A stretch of DNA of 64,000 nucleotides, from positions 248,001-312,000 of the forward strand of contig NZ_FXYF01000005.1 in NCBI RefSeq assembly GCF_900184945.1. Direction: 5' to 3'. This document shows, one piece after another, positions 8,784 to 19,388 of this stretch. Made by a program: the position numbers and the translations under genes. The notes under the pieces were generated by a model. It was not told the origin of the DNA, did not search any database, and saw only the letters and a list, made by a program, of their open reading frames with translations. Position 1 is the first letter of the stretch. Every line of letters begins with the position of its first letter. The stretch is from Antarctobacter aquimaris (lineage in GTDB: Bacteria > Pseudomonadota > Alphaproteobacteria > Rhodobacterales > Rhodobacteraceae).

Positions 8784-9709
8784 CAATACCCCTCCTTCTC
8801 GTCGCGGATCATCTTCCAGATGAAGCCGGAGATGAACACCATCATGATCAGGAACAGCACCACGGCGATGGCCGCGCCGTAACCCATGCGGTAGCCGTAT
8901 TCGCTGAGCGCCTGTTCGTACATGTAGAAGCTGAGCACGCGGGACGAGCCGAACGGCCCGCCGTCGGTCATGATCGACACCAGGTCGAACGACCGCAGCG
9001 CGCCGATCACCGTCACGACGACGGCGATGAAGGTCGCCGGGCGCAGTTGCGGCAGCACCACATACCACAGCATGCGAAAGCCCTTGGCCCCGTCCAGGCG
9101 CGCGGCCTCGATCTGTTCCGGGTTCACATTGTTCAGGCCGGTCAGGTATAGGATCATGCAATAGGCGATCTGCGGCCAGAGCCCGGCGGCGATGATGCCG
9201 TAGGTCACCAGGTCCGGGTCCGCCAACACGGCGACGCCGGTGCCGGTCAGCCATTCGATCAGGTTGTAGAACAGCCCGAAATTGGGCGCGTAGAACCACG
9301 AGAACATCAGGCCGACGACGACCTGGCTGATCACGAAGGGAAAGAAGAACAGCGACTTGTACAGCCGGATGCCAAAGACGGTCTGGTTGAGGAAGATGGC
9401 GATGCCCAGACCGGCGGGAACCGACAGCAGGTACAGCACCAGCCAGATCACGTTGTTCTTGAGCGAGGTGTAAAAGGCTTCGTCGTCGGCCAGTTCGACG
9501 TAGTTGTCCCAGCCCAGCCAGGCCTTCTGGCCCAGCCCGTCCCAGTCATAGAAGGACAGGCGGAAGCTCTCGAAGATCGGCATGATGACGTAGAAGGCGA
9601 ACATGACCATGCCGGGGGCCAAAAACAGCCAGGGCGTCAGGCGCTGCTGGTTCTCGCGCCACCAGGAGCGCCGCCGCGGGGCGTGTCCGGACAGGTCGGC
9701 CTGCGCCAT
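8783..9709 (-). CDS. Sugar ABC transporter permease, MalF type
   Basis: 308 aa from the ATG at 9709, which has GGAGA 6-10 bp upstream. A longer GTG start at 9751 would overlap the hairpin at 9740-9764 and is less likely. There are about six membrane helices, and the EAA loop EQIEAARLDGAKGF lies in the last third. It forms the membrane channel with the MalG-type subunit. The stop overlaps the MmcQ start by one base. The 63 bp gap to the binding-protein gene contains a strong stem-loop. Confidence 0.92.
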   Translation of the reverse strand: MAQADLSGHAPRRRSWWRENQQRLTPWLFLAPGMVMFAFYVIMPIFESFRLSFYDWDGLGQKAWLGWDNYVELADDEAFYTSLKNNVIWLVLYLLSVPAGLGIAIFLNQTVFGIRLYKSLFFFPFVISQVVVGLMFSWFYAPNFGLFYNLIEWLTGTGVAVLADPDLVTYGIIAAGLWPQIAYCMILYLTGLNNVNPEQIEAARLDGAKGFRMLWYVVLPQLRPATFIAVVVTVIGALRSFDLVSIMTDGGPFGSSRVLSFYMYEQALSEYGYRMGYGAAIAVVLFLIMMVFISGFIWKMIRDEKEGY

Positions 9710-9739
9710 GTCGGTCTCCGTGCCAGTCGTACGGGGATC

Positions 9740-9764
9740 GGAGGGCGGCACCCGGCCGCCCTCC
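9740..9764 (-). terminator. Intercistronic stem-loop after the sugar-binding-protein gene
   Basis: Arms GGAGGGCGGC (9740-9749) and GCCGCCCTCC (9755-9764) pair perfectly around a five-base loop. The structure lies 8 bp downstream of the binding-protein stop. No clear U tract follows, so it probably stabilises the upstream message or partly terminates transcription rather than ending the operon. Confidence 0.65.
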
Positions 9765-9772
9765 CCTTTGGG

Positions 9773-11011
9773 TCACTTGTAGATGCGGCCGCGAGCCTTT
9801 TCGAGCCGGTCAAGGATGTTGTCCAGCTGATCCGGCTGGACCATGAACTGCTGGAAGCCCTCCATGCCCATCTTGGCCATCTCGGCCGGTGCGTCGCGGT
9901 CAAAGAACTGCGCGATGCCGCCTTCGGTGGTCGACAGCAGCTCGAATCCCGCCTGGATGAAGGGATCGTCGCCCACCGTCGCGCCGGAGTTGATCGGCAG
10001 CTGGCCCATCGCGTTGTTGATCAGGGTCTGCGCCTCGGCGCCGCCGACATAGGCCAGGAAGGCCTTGGCGTCCTCGACGTTGGTCGCGCCCGACGGGATG
10101 TGGATGGTGTCTGTCGGCGCCTCTTCGGCGCGGACCACGTCCGGGTTGATCGTCGGGAAGGGCATGAAGCCGAGAGTGTCGTTGGTCATCCCGCCTTCCT
10201 TGAAGACGGCAACGGCGAAGTTGCCCATCACGTAGTTGGCGGCCTTGCCCTGCACCAGCAGCGCGGCGGCATCCTGCCAGTCGATCGCGGCGTGGTTCTT
10301 GGTGATGTAGGGCTGCACCTTGGCCCATTCGGCAAAGGTGTTGCGCACGCCCTCGTCGGTCCAGGCGACCTCGCCGGCGGTCAGCTTCATGTGGTAGTCA
10401 TAGCCATTGGTGCGCAGGTTCAGGTAGTCGAAGATCCCTGCCCCGGGCCACAGCGCCTTGGTGCCGGTGGTCAGGCAGTCGATGCCCGCGGCGGCGAACT
10501 TCTCGCAGTTGGCAATGAAATCGTCCCAGGTGGCCGGGACCTCGACGCCGACCTGGGCGTAGACGTCCTTGTTGTAGTAGATGCCCCACTGGTAATAGGT
10601 GTAGGGGATCCCCCATTTCTTGCCGTCCATGGTCATCGAGGCCGCCGCCGAGGCGAGGCTTTCGTTGAAGCCGTTGGCCTCCCACACGTCGGTCACGTCC
10701 ATGAACTGGCCCGAGTTGACGAACGGCGCCATGCGGTTGCCGGCGTACCAGTTGGCCAGGTCCGGCGCATCCGCGGTCAGGAAGTTGCGGATCGCGGTCT
10801 TGTAGCCTTCGTGGTCGAAGTTCTGAAGCTGGATGTCGATGTCCGGGTTCGCCGCCTCGAAGTTGGCGATGACCTGCTCCATGGCGGCCAGCGGCGCCGG
10901 ATCGTAGTCGGCGTAGTACTTGACGACGCGCTGCTGCGCCATCGCCGAGGTCGATGCAAGGGCTGCAACGATGGCCAGCGTCGCGACCGACGCCCGTTTT
11001 GTGAAACGCAT
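9773..11011 (-). CDS. Extracellular sugar-binding protein of an ABC transporter
   Basis: 412 aa, usual for family 1 solute-binding proteins. A Sec signal peptide (MRFTKRASV, then a hydrophobic core) should be cleaved near ASTSAMA at residue 25. The body has the family pattern, with KKWGIPYTYYQWGIYYNKD in the middle. The start has GGGAGGA upstream; the open frame extends further but without a start context and across the divergent promoter. It is the first gene of the transporter/galactosidase operon on the minus strand, facing the IclR regulator gene. The ligand is inferred to be a galactoside from the downstream enzymes. Confidence 0.92.
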   Translation of the reverse strand: MRFTKRASVATLAIVAALASTSAMAQQRVVKYYADYDPAPLAAMEQVIANFEAANPDIDIQLQNFDHEGYKTAIRNFLTADAPDLANWYAGNRMAPFVNSGQFMDVTDVWEANGFNESLASAAASMTMDGKKWGIPYTYYQWGIYYNKDVYAQVGVEVPATWDDFIANCEKFAAAGIDCLTTGTKALWPGAGIFDYLNLRTNGYDYHMKLTAGEVAWTDEGVRNTFAEWAKVQPYITKNHAAIDWQDAAALLVQGKAANYVMGNFAVAVFKEGGMTNDTLGFMPFPTINPDVVRAEEAPTDTIHIPSGATNVEDAKAFLAYVGGAEAQTLINNAMGQLPINSGATVGDDPFIQAGFELLSTTEGGIAQFFDRDAPAEMAKMGMEGFQQFMVQPDQLDNILDRLEKARGRIYK

Positions 11012-11046
11012 GGTGTCCTCCCTGGATGTTCCACCGGCTTTCCGGA

Positions 11047-11084
11047 GTTTCGAATAGTGGAACTTGATTTTGTATATTGAAATC
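11047..11084. promoter_or_regulatory. Candidate IclR-type operators between the sugar operon and its regulator
   Basis: Two imperfect dyads sit in the AT-rich part of the divergent spacer: GTTTC-N7-GGAAC (11047-11063) and GATTT-N9-AAATC (11066-11084). The second overlaps the candidate minus-strand -10 element, a position suited to repression. IclR regulators commonly bind such dyads next to their own genes. Assignment to the adjacent IclR protein is inferred from position only. Confidence 0.4.
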
Positions 11085-11112
11085 CTAACAGCCAACCGCT
11101 TAGGCTTGTCAA
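11082..11112 (-). promoter_or_regulatory. Candidate promoter of the galactoside transport operon
   Basis: On the minus strand TTGACA (11112-11107) is followed after 19 bp by TAGGAT (11087-11082), about 70 bp upstream of the binding-protein start. The -35 is perfect; the spacer is long and the -10 is weak, as is usual for a regulated promoter. Confidence 0.35.
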
Positions 11113-11170
11113 CAGTTCTGGCGGCGCGAGGGTCATTTTTCGCCGCCGGACACGGGAGGAGACGGACCCA

Positions 11171-11983
11171 ATGACGCGCACAGGCTCCGGTGACGGAACG
11201 GTGGGCAAGGCGCTTGAAGTCCTTGACCTGGTGGCCGGTTTCGGCCGCCCGGTGCGGTTCACGGAACTCTCTGAAAAGGCGGCGTTCCCCAAGGCCACGC
11301 TGTACCGGCTGGTGCAGACGCTGGCGCACCAGGGGATGCTGTCCTACGACCGCGACCGGCAGACCTATACGCTGGGCGTGCGGCTGGTCCGGCTGGCCCA
11401 TGCCGCGTGGAAACAATCGTCGCTGGCGCCCATCGCGCGCCCGCACCTCGATTCGCTGGCCGCCGATGTCGGCGAGACGGTGCACCTGGCACAGTTGGAC
11501 CACGCCCAGGTGCTGTATGTCGACAAGCGCAACCCGGCGAATGCGATCGAGATGTATTCCTCGGCCGGCAAGGTCGGGCCGGCCTACTGCACCGGCGTCG
11601 GCAAGGCCATGCTGGCCTATCTCGGCGAGGCCGAGTTGCAGCCCATCCTCGGCCAGCAAAGCTTTCACCGCTTTACACCGAACACGCTGGTGACACCCGA
11701 GGCGCTGCGCGCCGAGTTGCGCGAGATCCGTTCGCGCGGCTATGCCTTTGACCGCGAAGAGCACGAACCGGGGATCATCTGCGCCGCGCTGCCGGTGCTG
11801 ACGCCCGAAGGCCGCCTGCTGGGCGCGCTGTCGGTCACCTCCTCCACGACGCGCAAGTCTCTCGACGCGCTCGAACACCTGGTCCCGCGCATCCGCCGGG
11901 CCGCCACCGACATCGCGGCAGAGGCGCATCACTGGCGCTTTCCCGACGATATCCGTCAAACCGAAAGACTGGGGGCCGAATGA
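11171..11983 (+). CDS. IclR family transcriptional regulator of the galactoside cluster
   Basis: 270 aa. The N-terminal winged helix-turn-helix (about 10-75, with FTELSEKAAFPKATLYRLVQTL) is followed by the IclR effector domain (about 90-255, with GVGKAMLAYL). It diverges from the sugar transport operon across a 159 bp spacer holding two dyads. The ATP-binding protein of the same transporter begins 1 bp after its stop, so regulator and ATPase are coexpressed. Likely role: sensing a galactoside or its product and controlling both divergent units. Confidence 0.92.
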   Translation: MTRTGSGDGTVGKALEVLDLVAGFGRPVRFTELSEKAAFPKATLYRLVQTLAHQGMLSYDRDRQTYTLGVRLVRLAHAAWKQSSLAPIARPHLDSLAADVGETVHLAQLDHAQVLYVDKRNPANAIEMYSSAGKVGPAYCTGVGKAMLAYLGEAELQPILGQQSFHRFTPNTLVTPEALRAELREIRSRGYAFDREEHEPGIICAALPVLTPEGRLLGALSVTSSTTRKSLDALEHLVPRIRRAATDIAAEAHHWRFPDDIRQTERLGAE

Positions 11984-11984
11984 C

Positions 11985-13043
11985 ATGTCTGGCGTGACAC
12001 TCAACGACGTCGTGAAGAGGTACGGCACCGTCCAGGTGATCCACGGAGTGGACCTGGCGATCAAGGACGGCGAATTCTGCGTCTTCGTCGGCCCCTCGGG
12101 CTGCGGGAAATCGACCCTGCTGCGGATGGTGGCGGGGCTGGAGGAAACCACCGAGGGCCGCATCACCATCGGCGAACGGGACGTCACCCGGCTGGACCCG
12201 GCCGAGCGCGGCGTGGCGATGGTGTTCCAGACCTACGCGCTCTACCCGCACATGACGGTCGAGCAGAACATGGGTTTCGGGCTGAAGATGAACGGCCACC
12301 CCAAGGCCGAGATCCGCGCCAAGGTGGCCGAGGCCAGCCGCATCCTGAAACTGGACGACTACCTGGCGCGCAAGCCTGCCGCGCTGTCCGGCGGGCAGCG
12401 CCAGCGCGTCGCCATCGGCCGCGCCATCGTGCGCGGCCCGGAGGTGTTCCTGTTCGACGAACCGCTGTCGAACCTCGACGCCGAACTGCGGGTCGAGATG
12501 CGGGTCGAGATCGCGCGCCTGCACAAGGAGATCGGCGCGACGATGATCTACGTCACCCACGACCAGGTCGAGGCAATGACCCTGGCGGACAAGATCGTGG
12601 TGCTGCGCGACGGGCGGATCGAGCAGGTCGGCGCGCCGCTGGAGTTGTACCGCAACCCCGACAACCGCTTTGTCGCCGGGTTCATCGGCTCTCCGGCGAT
12701 GAACTTTCTCTCTGCCACCGTGCGGGGCGGCGGTGTCGAGGCACCGGCGCTGGGCGGGTCGCTGACCCTGCCGGTCACCCTGCCCGCCGATGGCACGGCC
12801 GTGACGCTGGGCATCCGGCCCGAGCACCTGGCCATCGACCCGAATGGCCAGACCTTCACGGTCGAGCTGACCGAGGCGCTGGGCGGCGTGTCCTACGCCT
12901 ACCTGCGCGCCGAGACGGGCGAGCGGATGATCGTCGAGGAACGCGGCGACGAGCGTGTCGAGGAAGGCGCGCAGGTCGGCGTGACGCTCGATCCGGCGCG
13001 GGCCTATCTCTTTGACCAAAAGACGGAACAGCGGATCCGCTGA
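11985..13043 (+). CDS. Sugar ABC transporter ATP-binding protein (UgpC/MsmK/MalK type)
   Basis: 352 aa, the length of MalK-like ATPases with a C-terminal regulatory OB-type domain. Walker A GPSGCGKST is at 36-44, signature LSGGQRQR at 134-141, Walker B FLFDEP at 155-160 and a switch His in YVTHDQ. The C-terminal domain (about 240-350) includes GIRPEHL. It should energise the permease pair at 7575-9709. Separation from its permease genes by the divergent regulator is an ordinary arrangement. It ends 6 bp before the convergent ABM gene. Confidence 0.92.
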   Translation: MSGVTLNDVVKRYGTVQVIHGVDLAIKDGEFCVFVGPSGCGKSTLLRMVAGLEETTEGRITIGERDVTRLDPAERGVAMVFQTYALYPHMTVEQNMGFGLKMNGHPKAEIRAKVAEASRILKLDDYLARKPAALSGGQRQRVAIGRAIVRGPEVFLFDEPLSNLDAELRVEMRVEIARLHKEIGATMIYVTHDQVEAMTLADKIVVLRDGRIEQVGAPLELYRNPDNRFVAGFIGSPAMNFLSATVRGGGVEAPALGGSLTLPVTLPADGTAVTLGIRPEHLAIDPNGQTFTVELTEALGGVSYAYLRAETGERMIVEERGDERVEEGAQVGVTLDPARAYLFDQKTEQRIR

Positions 13044-13049
13044 GATGGG

Positions 13050-13586
13050 TCAGTCGCGGGCCGGGGCCTCGGCCCGGTTGGTCATGGTGTAGTCGCGCGT
13101 GACGCGAAAGACGCGGACCTCCTCGGCCCCGTCCGCCTGCGCGCGGGTCGCCAGCGCCTGCGCCGCCGCCCCCTGCCCCGCCTCGGCCAGCGTCACGAAA
13201 CGACCCGGGCGCGTGACGCTTTCATAGGCGCGGCCTTCGGCGGCCGGGGTCGTGCCATGGGCGGCCACCAGGAACCGGTCCCGTGCCTCTGCGTCGATGG
13301 TGGTTTCCTGCGCCCCGACCCGGATGCGGTAATCCTCGAAATGCGTGGTGCGCCCGGCCGCCTGGCTGGCGCGGTGGGTGGCGTCACGTCGCCAGGCCGC
13401 AAGGGCCGATTCGTCCTGCCACAACTGGTGCGACAGCAGCGCCTCGGGATCGTCCAGAGGGCGGAACCGTTCGAGGTAAAGCAGCCCGCGATGCTGCGCG
13501 AGGATCGGTTTCAGCCGCTCCACGTGTTCGAAGTAATGCGGCATGTGGCCGGGTTTCGGGCGGACGTCGAAAAAGAGGCAGTGCAT
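13050..13586 (-). CDS. Antibiotic biosynthesis monooxygenase (ABM) domain protein
   Basis: 178 aa. The first half fits the ABM ferredoxin-like fold: MHCLFFDVRPKPGHMPHYFEHVERL, then HRGLLYLERFRPLDDPEALLSHQLWQDE. The second half looks like a weaker second copy. The start at 13586 is preceded by AAGGCGA; an upstream extension of the frame lacks a start context. It lies 40 bp downstream of the tmpB-like gene on the same strand and probably belongs to that operon. The biochemical role is unknown. ABM proteins include cofactor-free monooxygenases and haem degraders, and no residue here decides between them. Confidence 0.7.
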   Translation of the reverse strand: MHCLFFDVRPKPGHMPHYFEHVERLKPILAQHRGLLYLERFRPLDDPEALLSHQLWQDESALAAWRRDATHRASQAAGRTTHFEDYRIRVGAQETTIDAEARDRFLVAAHGTTPAAEGRAYESVTRPGRFVTLAEAGQGAAAQALATRAQADGAEEVRVFRVTRDYTMTNRAEAPARD

Positions 13587-13626
13587 AGGGTCGCCTTCGC
13601 GGCAGGGTGACTGGTTGGGGACAAGT

Positions 13627-15422
<1,796 letters not shown>

Positions 15423-15461
15423 TCAAATCAGGAATACAGGGGGCCAGACGCGGATTCTCTT

Positions 15462-16310
15462 ATGTATCAGGATCACCTGCCCCCGCTGGAATGGATCCGC
15501 GCCTTTGAGGCGGCGGCCCGGCTTGGCAGCTTTACCGCCGCGGCCGAAGAGGCGGGGCTGACGCAGGCGGCGATCAGCCAGCGCATCGCCCAGCTGGAAC
15601 GCGACCTGGGGGTGGCGCTGTTTCATCGCCGCGCCCGGACCATCGCGCTGACGGTCGAGGGCGAGGCCTGGCTGCCGCATGTCCGGTTGGCGCTGGACGG
15701 GTTGCGCGACAGCACCGAGGCGGTCTTTGGCAAGAGCCGGGGGCGCCTGACCCTCTCGGCCAGCCTGTCGGTGATCGAACTGTGGCTCTTGCCCCGGCTT
15801 GACCGGATTCGGACGCTGACCGAGGCGGAACTGTCGGTCCAGACGCTGGTGACCGGCGCGCACGAGGCACCGCAGGACGACGTGATCCGCATCCGCTATG
15901 GTGCGGGCGACTGGCCGCACCCCTACCGCGCCCGGCTCTATGCCGAAGAGATCGCGCCGGTGGCCGCGCCGTCGCTGGCCCGGCGGTCCGATCCCTGGAC
16001 CGGCTGGCCGCGCATCGCCTGCGCCGGGCCGCGCCCCGGCTGGCACGCCTGGGCAGCGGAGTTCGGCACGCCGACGACGCCGGTCCCGAAACTGCGGTTC
16101 GACACCCACCTGTCGGCGCTGGGCGCGGCACGGGCTGGGCTGGGCGTCGCGCTGGCCTCGCTGCCGCTGTGCGCCGGGGCGCTGGCCAGCGGCGCGCTGG
16201 TCCGGCTGGACCCGCGCGCGCTGACGCACCACGAAAGCTACTGGCTGCTGGCCGGTCCCAAGGCGCTGTCCCGCCGGCAGTGGCAAGCGATGACCGCGAT
16301 CATCGCCTGA
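15462..16310 (+). CDS. LysR family regulator divergent from tmpAB
   Basis: 282 aa. The N-terminal winged helix (about 8-66, with SFTAAAEEAGLTQAAISQRI) and a periplasmic-binding-like effector domain are both complete. The start is ATG at 15462; the frame is open far upstream but overlaps tmpA. Head-to-head placement with tmpA suggests it activates tmpAB in response to the phosphonate or a breakdown product. No convincing T-N11-A box could be fixed in the 102 bp spacer. It ends 6 bp before the convergent TRAP permease gene. Confidence 0.88.
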   Translation: MYQDHLPPLEWIRAFEAAARLGSFTAAAEEAGLTQAAISQRIAQLERDLGVALFHRRARTIALTVEGEAWLPHVRLALDGLRDSTEAVFGKSRGRLTLSASLSVIELWLLPRLDRIRTLTEAELSVQTLVTGAHEAPQDDVIRIRYGAGDWPHPYRARLYAEEIAPVAAPSLARRSDPWTGWPRIACAGPRPGWHAWAAEFGTPTTPVPKLRFDTHLSALGAARAGLGVALASLPLCAGALASGALVRLDPRALTHHESYWLLAGPKALSRRQWQAMTAIIA

Positions 16311-16316
16311 CGCCGG

Positions 16317-17645
16317 TCACAGAAAGAGTGTCGCCGTCGTGGGCACCAGCGCCACGATCAGCAGCACCAGCAGCATCACCCCGACAAAGGGCATCGTCGC
16401 GGCAAAGATCTGTTCGACCGACACGTCGGGATCGTTCAGCGTGTTGTGCACGGTAAAGACGGATATCCCGAAGGGCGGCGTCAGCAGGCCGATTTCCACC
16501 GCCAGCACGGTGACGATGCCAAAGTGCATCAGGTCGATCCCCATGCCCTGCGCGATGGGCGCGGCGATGGGCACCATGATCAGCAGGATCGAGGTGCTGT
16601 CGAGGATCATGCCCATCAGCAGGATGATCGCCGAGTAGAAGAACAGGAACCCCAGCGGGCCAAAGCCCGAGTCGCTGACCAGCCCGGCGATGGCGTTGGG
16701 CAGCCCGGCGATGGCCAGCATCCGCGAATAGAACGAGGCGGCGATCAGCAGCAGCAGGATCGAGACCGAGATCACGCCGGTCTGCTTCATCACCTGCCAC
16801 AGCTTGTGCCGGTCAAGGCTGCGCCGCGACAGCGCCACGATCAGCGCGCCGAAGGCGCCGACGCCGCCCGCCTCGGTCGGGGTGAAGAAGCCGGTGTAGA
16901 GCCCGCCCAGCACGAGGATCACCAGCAGGATGATGGGGATCAGCTTGCGGATCATCTCGCCGGGCGGCATCGGCGTGTAGTCGCGGTCCAGCCGGCGTTC
17001 GCGCGCGCTTTCGGGGTCCTTGAGGACAAAGCCGGGAAACAGCATGGTGACGGCGATCAGCATGGCGACAAAGCCGCCCGCCAGCATCAGCCCGGGCACA
17101 ATCCCGGCGATGAACATGCCGCCGATCGAAACCTCGGCCAACACGCCGTAGATGATCAGCAGCAGGCTGGGCGGGATCAGCATCCCCAACACCGAAGAGC
17201 CGGCCACAGTGCCCGCCGAAAAGGCGGGATTGTAGCCGTGGCGCGTCATCTCGGGCACCGCGACGCGGGTAAAGACGGCGGCCGAGGCGATGGAGACGCC
17301 GGTCACCGCGGCAAAGATCGTGTTGGCGGCAACGGTGGCGACGCCCAGCCCGCAGATCATCCGGCGCAGCAGTTCCTCGGCCACTTCGAAGGTGTCGCGC
17401 CCGACGTTGGACACGCTGACCAAGAGGCCCATCAGGACAAACAGCGGGATGGTGGCAAAGAGGTAGTCGGCGATGCCGGAATAGGCGGTCAGCTCCAGCA
17501 TCCGGAAGGCCAGGCCCATGTTGTCGCGGATGATCCAGATGCCCAGGAAGGCGACGCCGAACAGTGCATAGGCAATCTGCATCCCCAAGAGCACCAGCGC
17601 CACCAGCAGCGCAATCAGCAGGAACCCGATGGCAAGCGTGGTCAT
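16317..17645 (-). CDS. TRAP transporter large membrane subunit (DctM type)
   Basis: 442 aa with about 12-13 hydrophobic segments, the expected size for a separate TRAP large subunit. The pattern GGVGAFGALIVAL and GLLTPPFGISVFTVH near the C-terminus is typical. It starts inside the end of the small-subunit gene (ATGA overlap). It is the last gene of a six-gene operon whose first half encodes a molybdenum hydroxylase. The substrate is unknown but is probably what the hydroxylase oxidises. Confidence 0.92.
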   Translation of the reverse strand: MTTLAIGFLLIALLVALVLLGMQIAYALFGVAFLGIWIIRDNMGLAFRMLELTAYSGIADYLFATIPLFVLMGLLVSVSNVGRDTFEVAEELLRRMICGLGVATVAANTIFAAVTGVSIASAAVFTRVAVPEMTRHGYNPAFSAGTVAGSSVLGMLIPPSLLLIIYGVLAEVSIGGMFIAGIVPGLMLAGGFVAMLIAVTMLFPGFVLKDPESARERRLDRDYTPMPPGEMIRKLIPIILLVILVLGGLYTGFFTPTEAGGVGAFGALIVALSRRSLDRHKLWQVMKQTGVISVSILLLLIAASFYSRMLAIAGLPNAIAGLVSDSGFGPLGFLFFYSAIILLMGMILDSTSILLIMVPIAAPIAQGMGIDLMHFGIVTVLAVEIGLLTPPFGISVFTVHNTLNDPDVSVEQIFAATMPFVGVMLLVLLIVALVPTTATLFL

Positions 17646-18205
17646 TTAGCACCTCGGAAGCTGCGGAGTTCCTCACCCGCGCGGTAGAGTGCTGCGAGGA
17701 TCGCGATGAACGCCCCCAGGGCGGTGATGCCGCGGAACGGCCAGGTCGGGATGGTCCAGACGCCCTGCACGCCAAAGAATTCGGCAGTGGTCCAGCTGTC
17801 GGTGAACTTGGGCCAGGATGGCCAGAGGATCAGCGCAAAGACCACGGCCCCGGACAGGCAAAAGGCGGCCTCGATCAGCGCCACAGCGCGAGGCGAGGCG
17901 CGTTCGATCCGGCGCACAAGGAAATCGGCGCGGGTCAGGCGTTTTTGCAGGATGGCGGCGGGCACCTGGAGAAAGACGATGGCCACGACAGCGCGCGCCG
18001 CGATCTCGGAGACGCCGGTAATCGGCAGGTCGAGAAAGTTGCGCCCGATCACGTCGGCCACGATCAGCAGCATCAGCGCGCCGATGGCGGCGGTGCCGAC
18101 CGCCGACATGGCCGCCGCGACGCTGCCCAGCGCCGCGCCCAGCGGTGCGTCGGAAAAGGACGGCACGTAGCCGTCGTCGAACTCAACCGTGTTGTCTTCG
18201 CTCAT
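17642..18205 (-). CDS. TRAP transporter small membrane subunit (DctQ type)
   Basis: About 187 aa from the ATG at 18205, with four predicted membrane helices, typical of DctQ. An in-frame ATG at 18238 would add eleven residues; neither has a strong Shine-Dalgarno sequence. The downstream one follows GGCGGA and gives the more natural N-terminus. The gene overlaps the large-subunit gene by 4 bp. An 86 bp gap with a strong hairpin separates it from the binding-protein gene. Confidence 0.85.
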   Translation of the reverse strand: MSEDNTVEFDDGYVPSFSDAPLGAALGSVAAAMSAVGTAAIGALMLLIVADVIGRNFLDLPITGVSEIAARAVVAIVFLQVPAAILQKRLTRADFLVRRIERASPRAVALIEAAFCLSGAVVFALILWPSWPKFTDSWTTAEFFGVQGVWTIPTWPFRGITALGAFIAILAALYRAGEELRSFRGAK

Positions 18206-18245
18206 GCCGTGTCCGCCGTCCAAGTTCCCGTCATCCAAAGAGACA

Positions 18246-18271
18246 CCCGCCCGGCATCATGGCCGGGCGGG
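18246..18271 (-). terminator. Intercistronic stem-loop between TRAP binding-protein and small-subunit genes
   Basis: Arms CCCGCCCGGC (18246-18255) and GCCGGGCGGG (18262-18271) pair perfectly around six bases, 20 bp after the binding-protein stop. On the minus strand it is followed by TGTCTCTTTGG, which is only weakly U-rich. Likely role: partial termination or 3' protection, giving excess binding protein. Confidence 0.65.
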
Positions 18272-18291
18272 AGCAGCCTGTCACCTCTGGA

Positions 18292-19344
18292 TCAGAGACC
18301 TTCGTCCCAGTTGCGCAGCGGGGTCGCGCCACGCTCGCGCAGGGCGGCGAAGTAGGCCTTGAGCACGGTCTTGCCGTCCTCGCCGGTCTGCTCCAGCCAG
18401 GGTTCGATGATGTTGGGCAGGCCGTTGACCCACTTGGCCTTTTCCTCGGCCGGAAGGTCGTGGATGGTCAACCCGGCGGCCTGCATCTCGGTCAGGGCGC
18501 GGGCGGCGAGATCACCCACATAATCGCCGTGCGCAATCGAGGTCGCCTTGGCCGCGGCGCGGAACGCCTCCTGCACCGGGGCGGGCAGGCCTTCGTAGAA
18601 GTCCTTGTTGGCCGCGATGCCGCCGAAATACATCGAACCGATGCCGACGCGGGTCAGCTCCGGCGCCACTTCGTAAACGCGGGTCGGCAGGATGCCCGAG
18701 GCAAAGGACAGGGTGCCCTCGGTCACGCCGGTCTGGATGTTGGTGTAATAGGTGGTCAGCGCGCCATCGACCGGCGTCGCGCCGGTTTCGCGCAGCCAGT
18801 TGGCCGAGGTGCCCGGCGCGTTCAGCTTGCGGTTTTGCAGGTCGGCCATCGAGTTGACCGGGAAGGTGGCGTAGATGTCATAGCTGTCGGTGATCAGCGA
18901 CGACAGGTGCACCATGCCGTTCTCGGCCCAGCTGTTCTTCAGCTCGGGCAGGCTTTCGGACAGCTCGTCGAAGATTTCGATGATCATGCGGTGATCTTCA
19001 GTGGCGAAGGGCGTGAAATAGGTCACGTTCTGAAGCGGCATGTTCGCGCCTTCCCAGACCGTGCCCACCATGCCCACGTCGACGATGCCGTCCATCACCG
19101 CCTCGCGCGTGTCGGTGAACTTGTAGAGCGTGCCGGCGTAGTTCTCGACCCAGTTGACGGTGTATTCATTGCCGGCCTCGGCCAGCAGGCGGTTCACCTC
19201 GGGTTGAAAGGTGTTCTTCATCGCGTAGACCCAGATATTGGCCTCGGGGTGCGACGAGCCGATGTTGACGGTGATGCTCTGCTGCGCAAAGGCCGCGCTG
19301 CCCAGCAACATGGCGGTGACCGTGGTGATGGCCGTGAGTTTCAT
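18292..19344 (-). CDS. TRAP transporter periplasmic solute-binding protein (DctP type)
   Basis: 350 aa. The signal peptide is short (MKLTAITTVTAMLLGSAAFAQ, cleavage near residue 20). The DctP fold is visible in KFTDTREAVMDGIVDVGMV and in the helix-rich C-terminus. It was placed at 19344 because GGGAGGA lies just upstream; the open frame continues into the hydroxylase gene without a start signal. It lies 44 bp after the molybdopterin subunit gene on the same strand. The expected conserved Arg that pairs with a ligand carboxylate cannot be fixed with certainty, so the ligand class is open. Confidence 0.92.
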   Translation of the reverse strand: MKLTAITTVTAMLLGSAAFAQQSITVNIGSSHPEANIWVYAMKNTFQPEVNRLLAEAGNEYTVNWVENYAGTLYKFTDTREAVMDGIVDVGMVGTVWEGANMPLQNVTYFTPFATEDHRMIIEIFDELSESLPELKNSWAENGMVHLSSLITDSYDIYATFPVNSMADLQNRKLNAPGTSANWLRETGATPVDGALTTYYTNIQTGVTEGTLSFASGILPTRVYEVAPELTRVGIGSMYFGGIAANKDFYEGLPAPVQEAFRAAAKATSIAHGDYVGDLAARALTEMQAAGLTIHDLPAEEKAKWVNGLPNIIEPWLEQTGEDGKTVLKAYFAALRERGATPLRNWDEGL

Positions 19345-19362
19345 GGTGGTCCTCCCTTGGAA

Positions 19363-19381
19363 GGGCGCTTTGGGTGCGCCC
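19363..19381 (-). other. Stem-loop between hydroxylase and TRAP genes
   Basis: GGGCGC (19363-19368) and GCGCCC (19376-19381) pair around seven bases, between the molybdopterin-subunit stop and the Shine-Dalgarno of the TRAP binding-protein gene. It may mark an mRNA processing site or weak terminator inside the operon. Confidence 0.35.
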
Positions 19382-19388
19382 GATTGGT

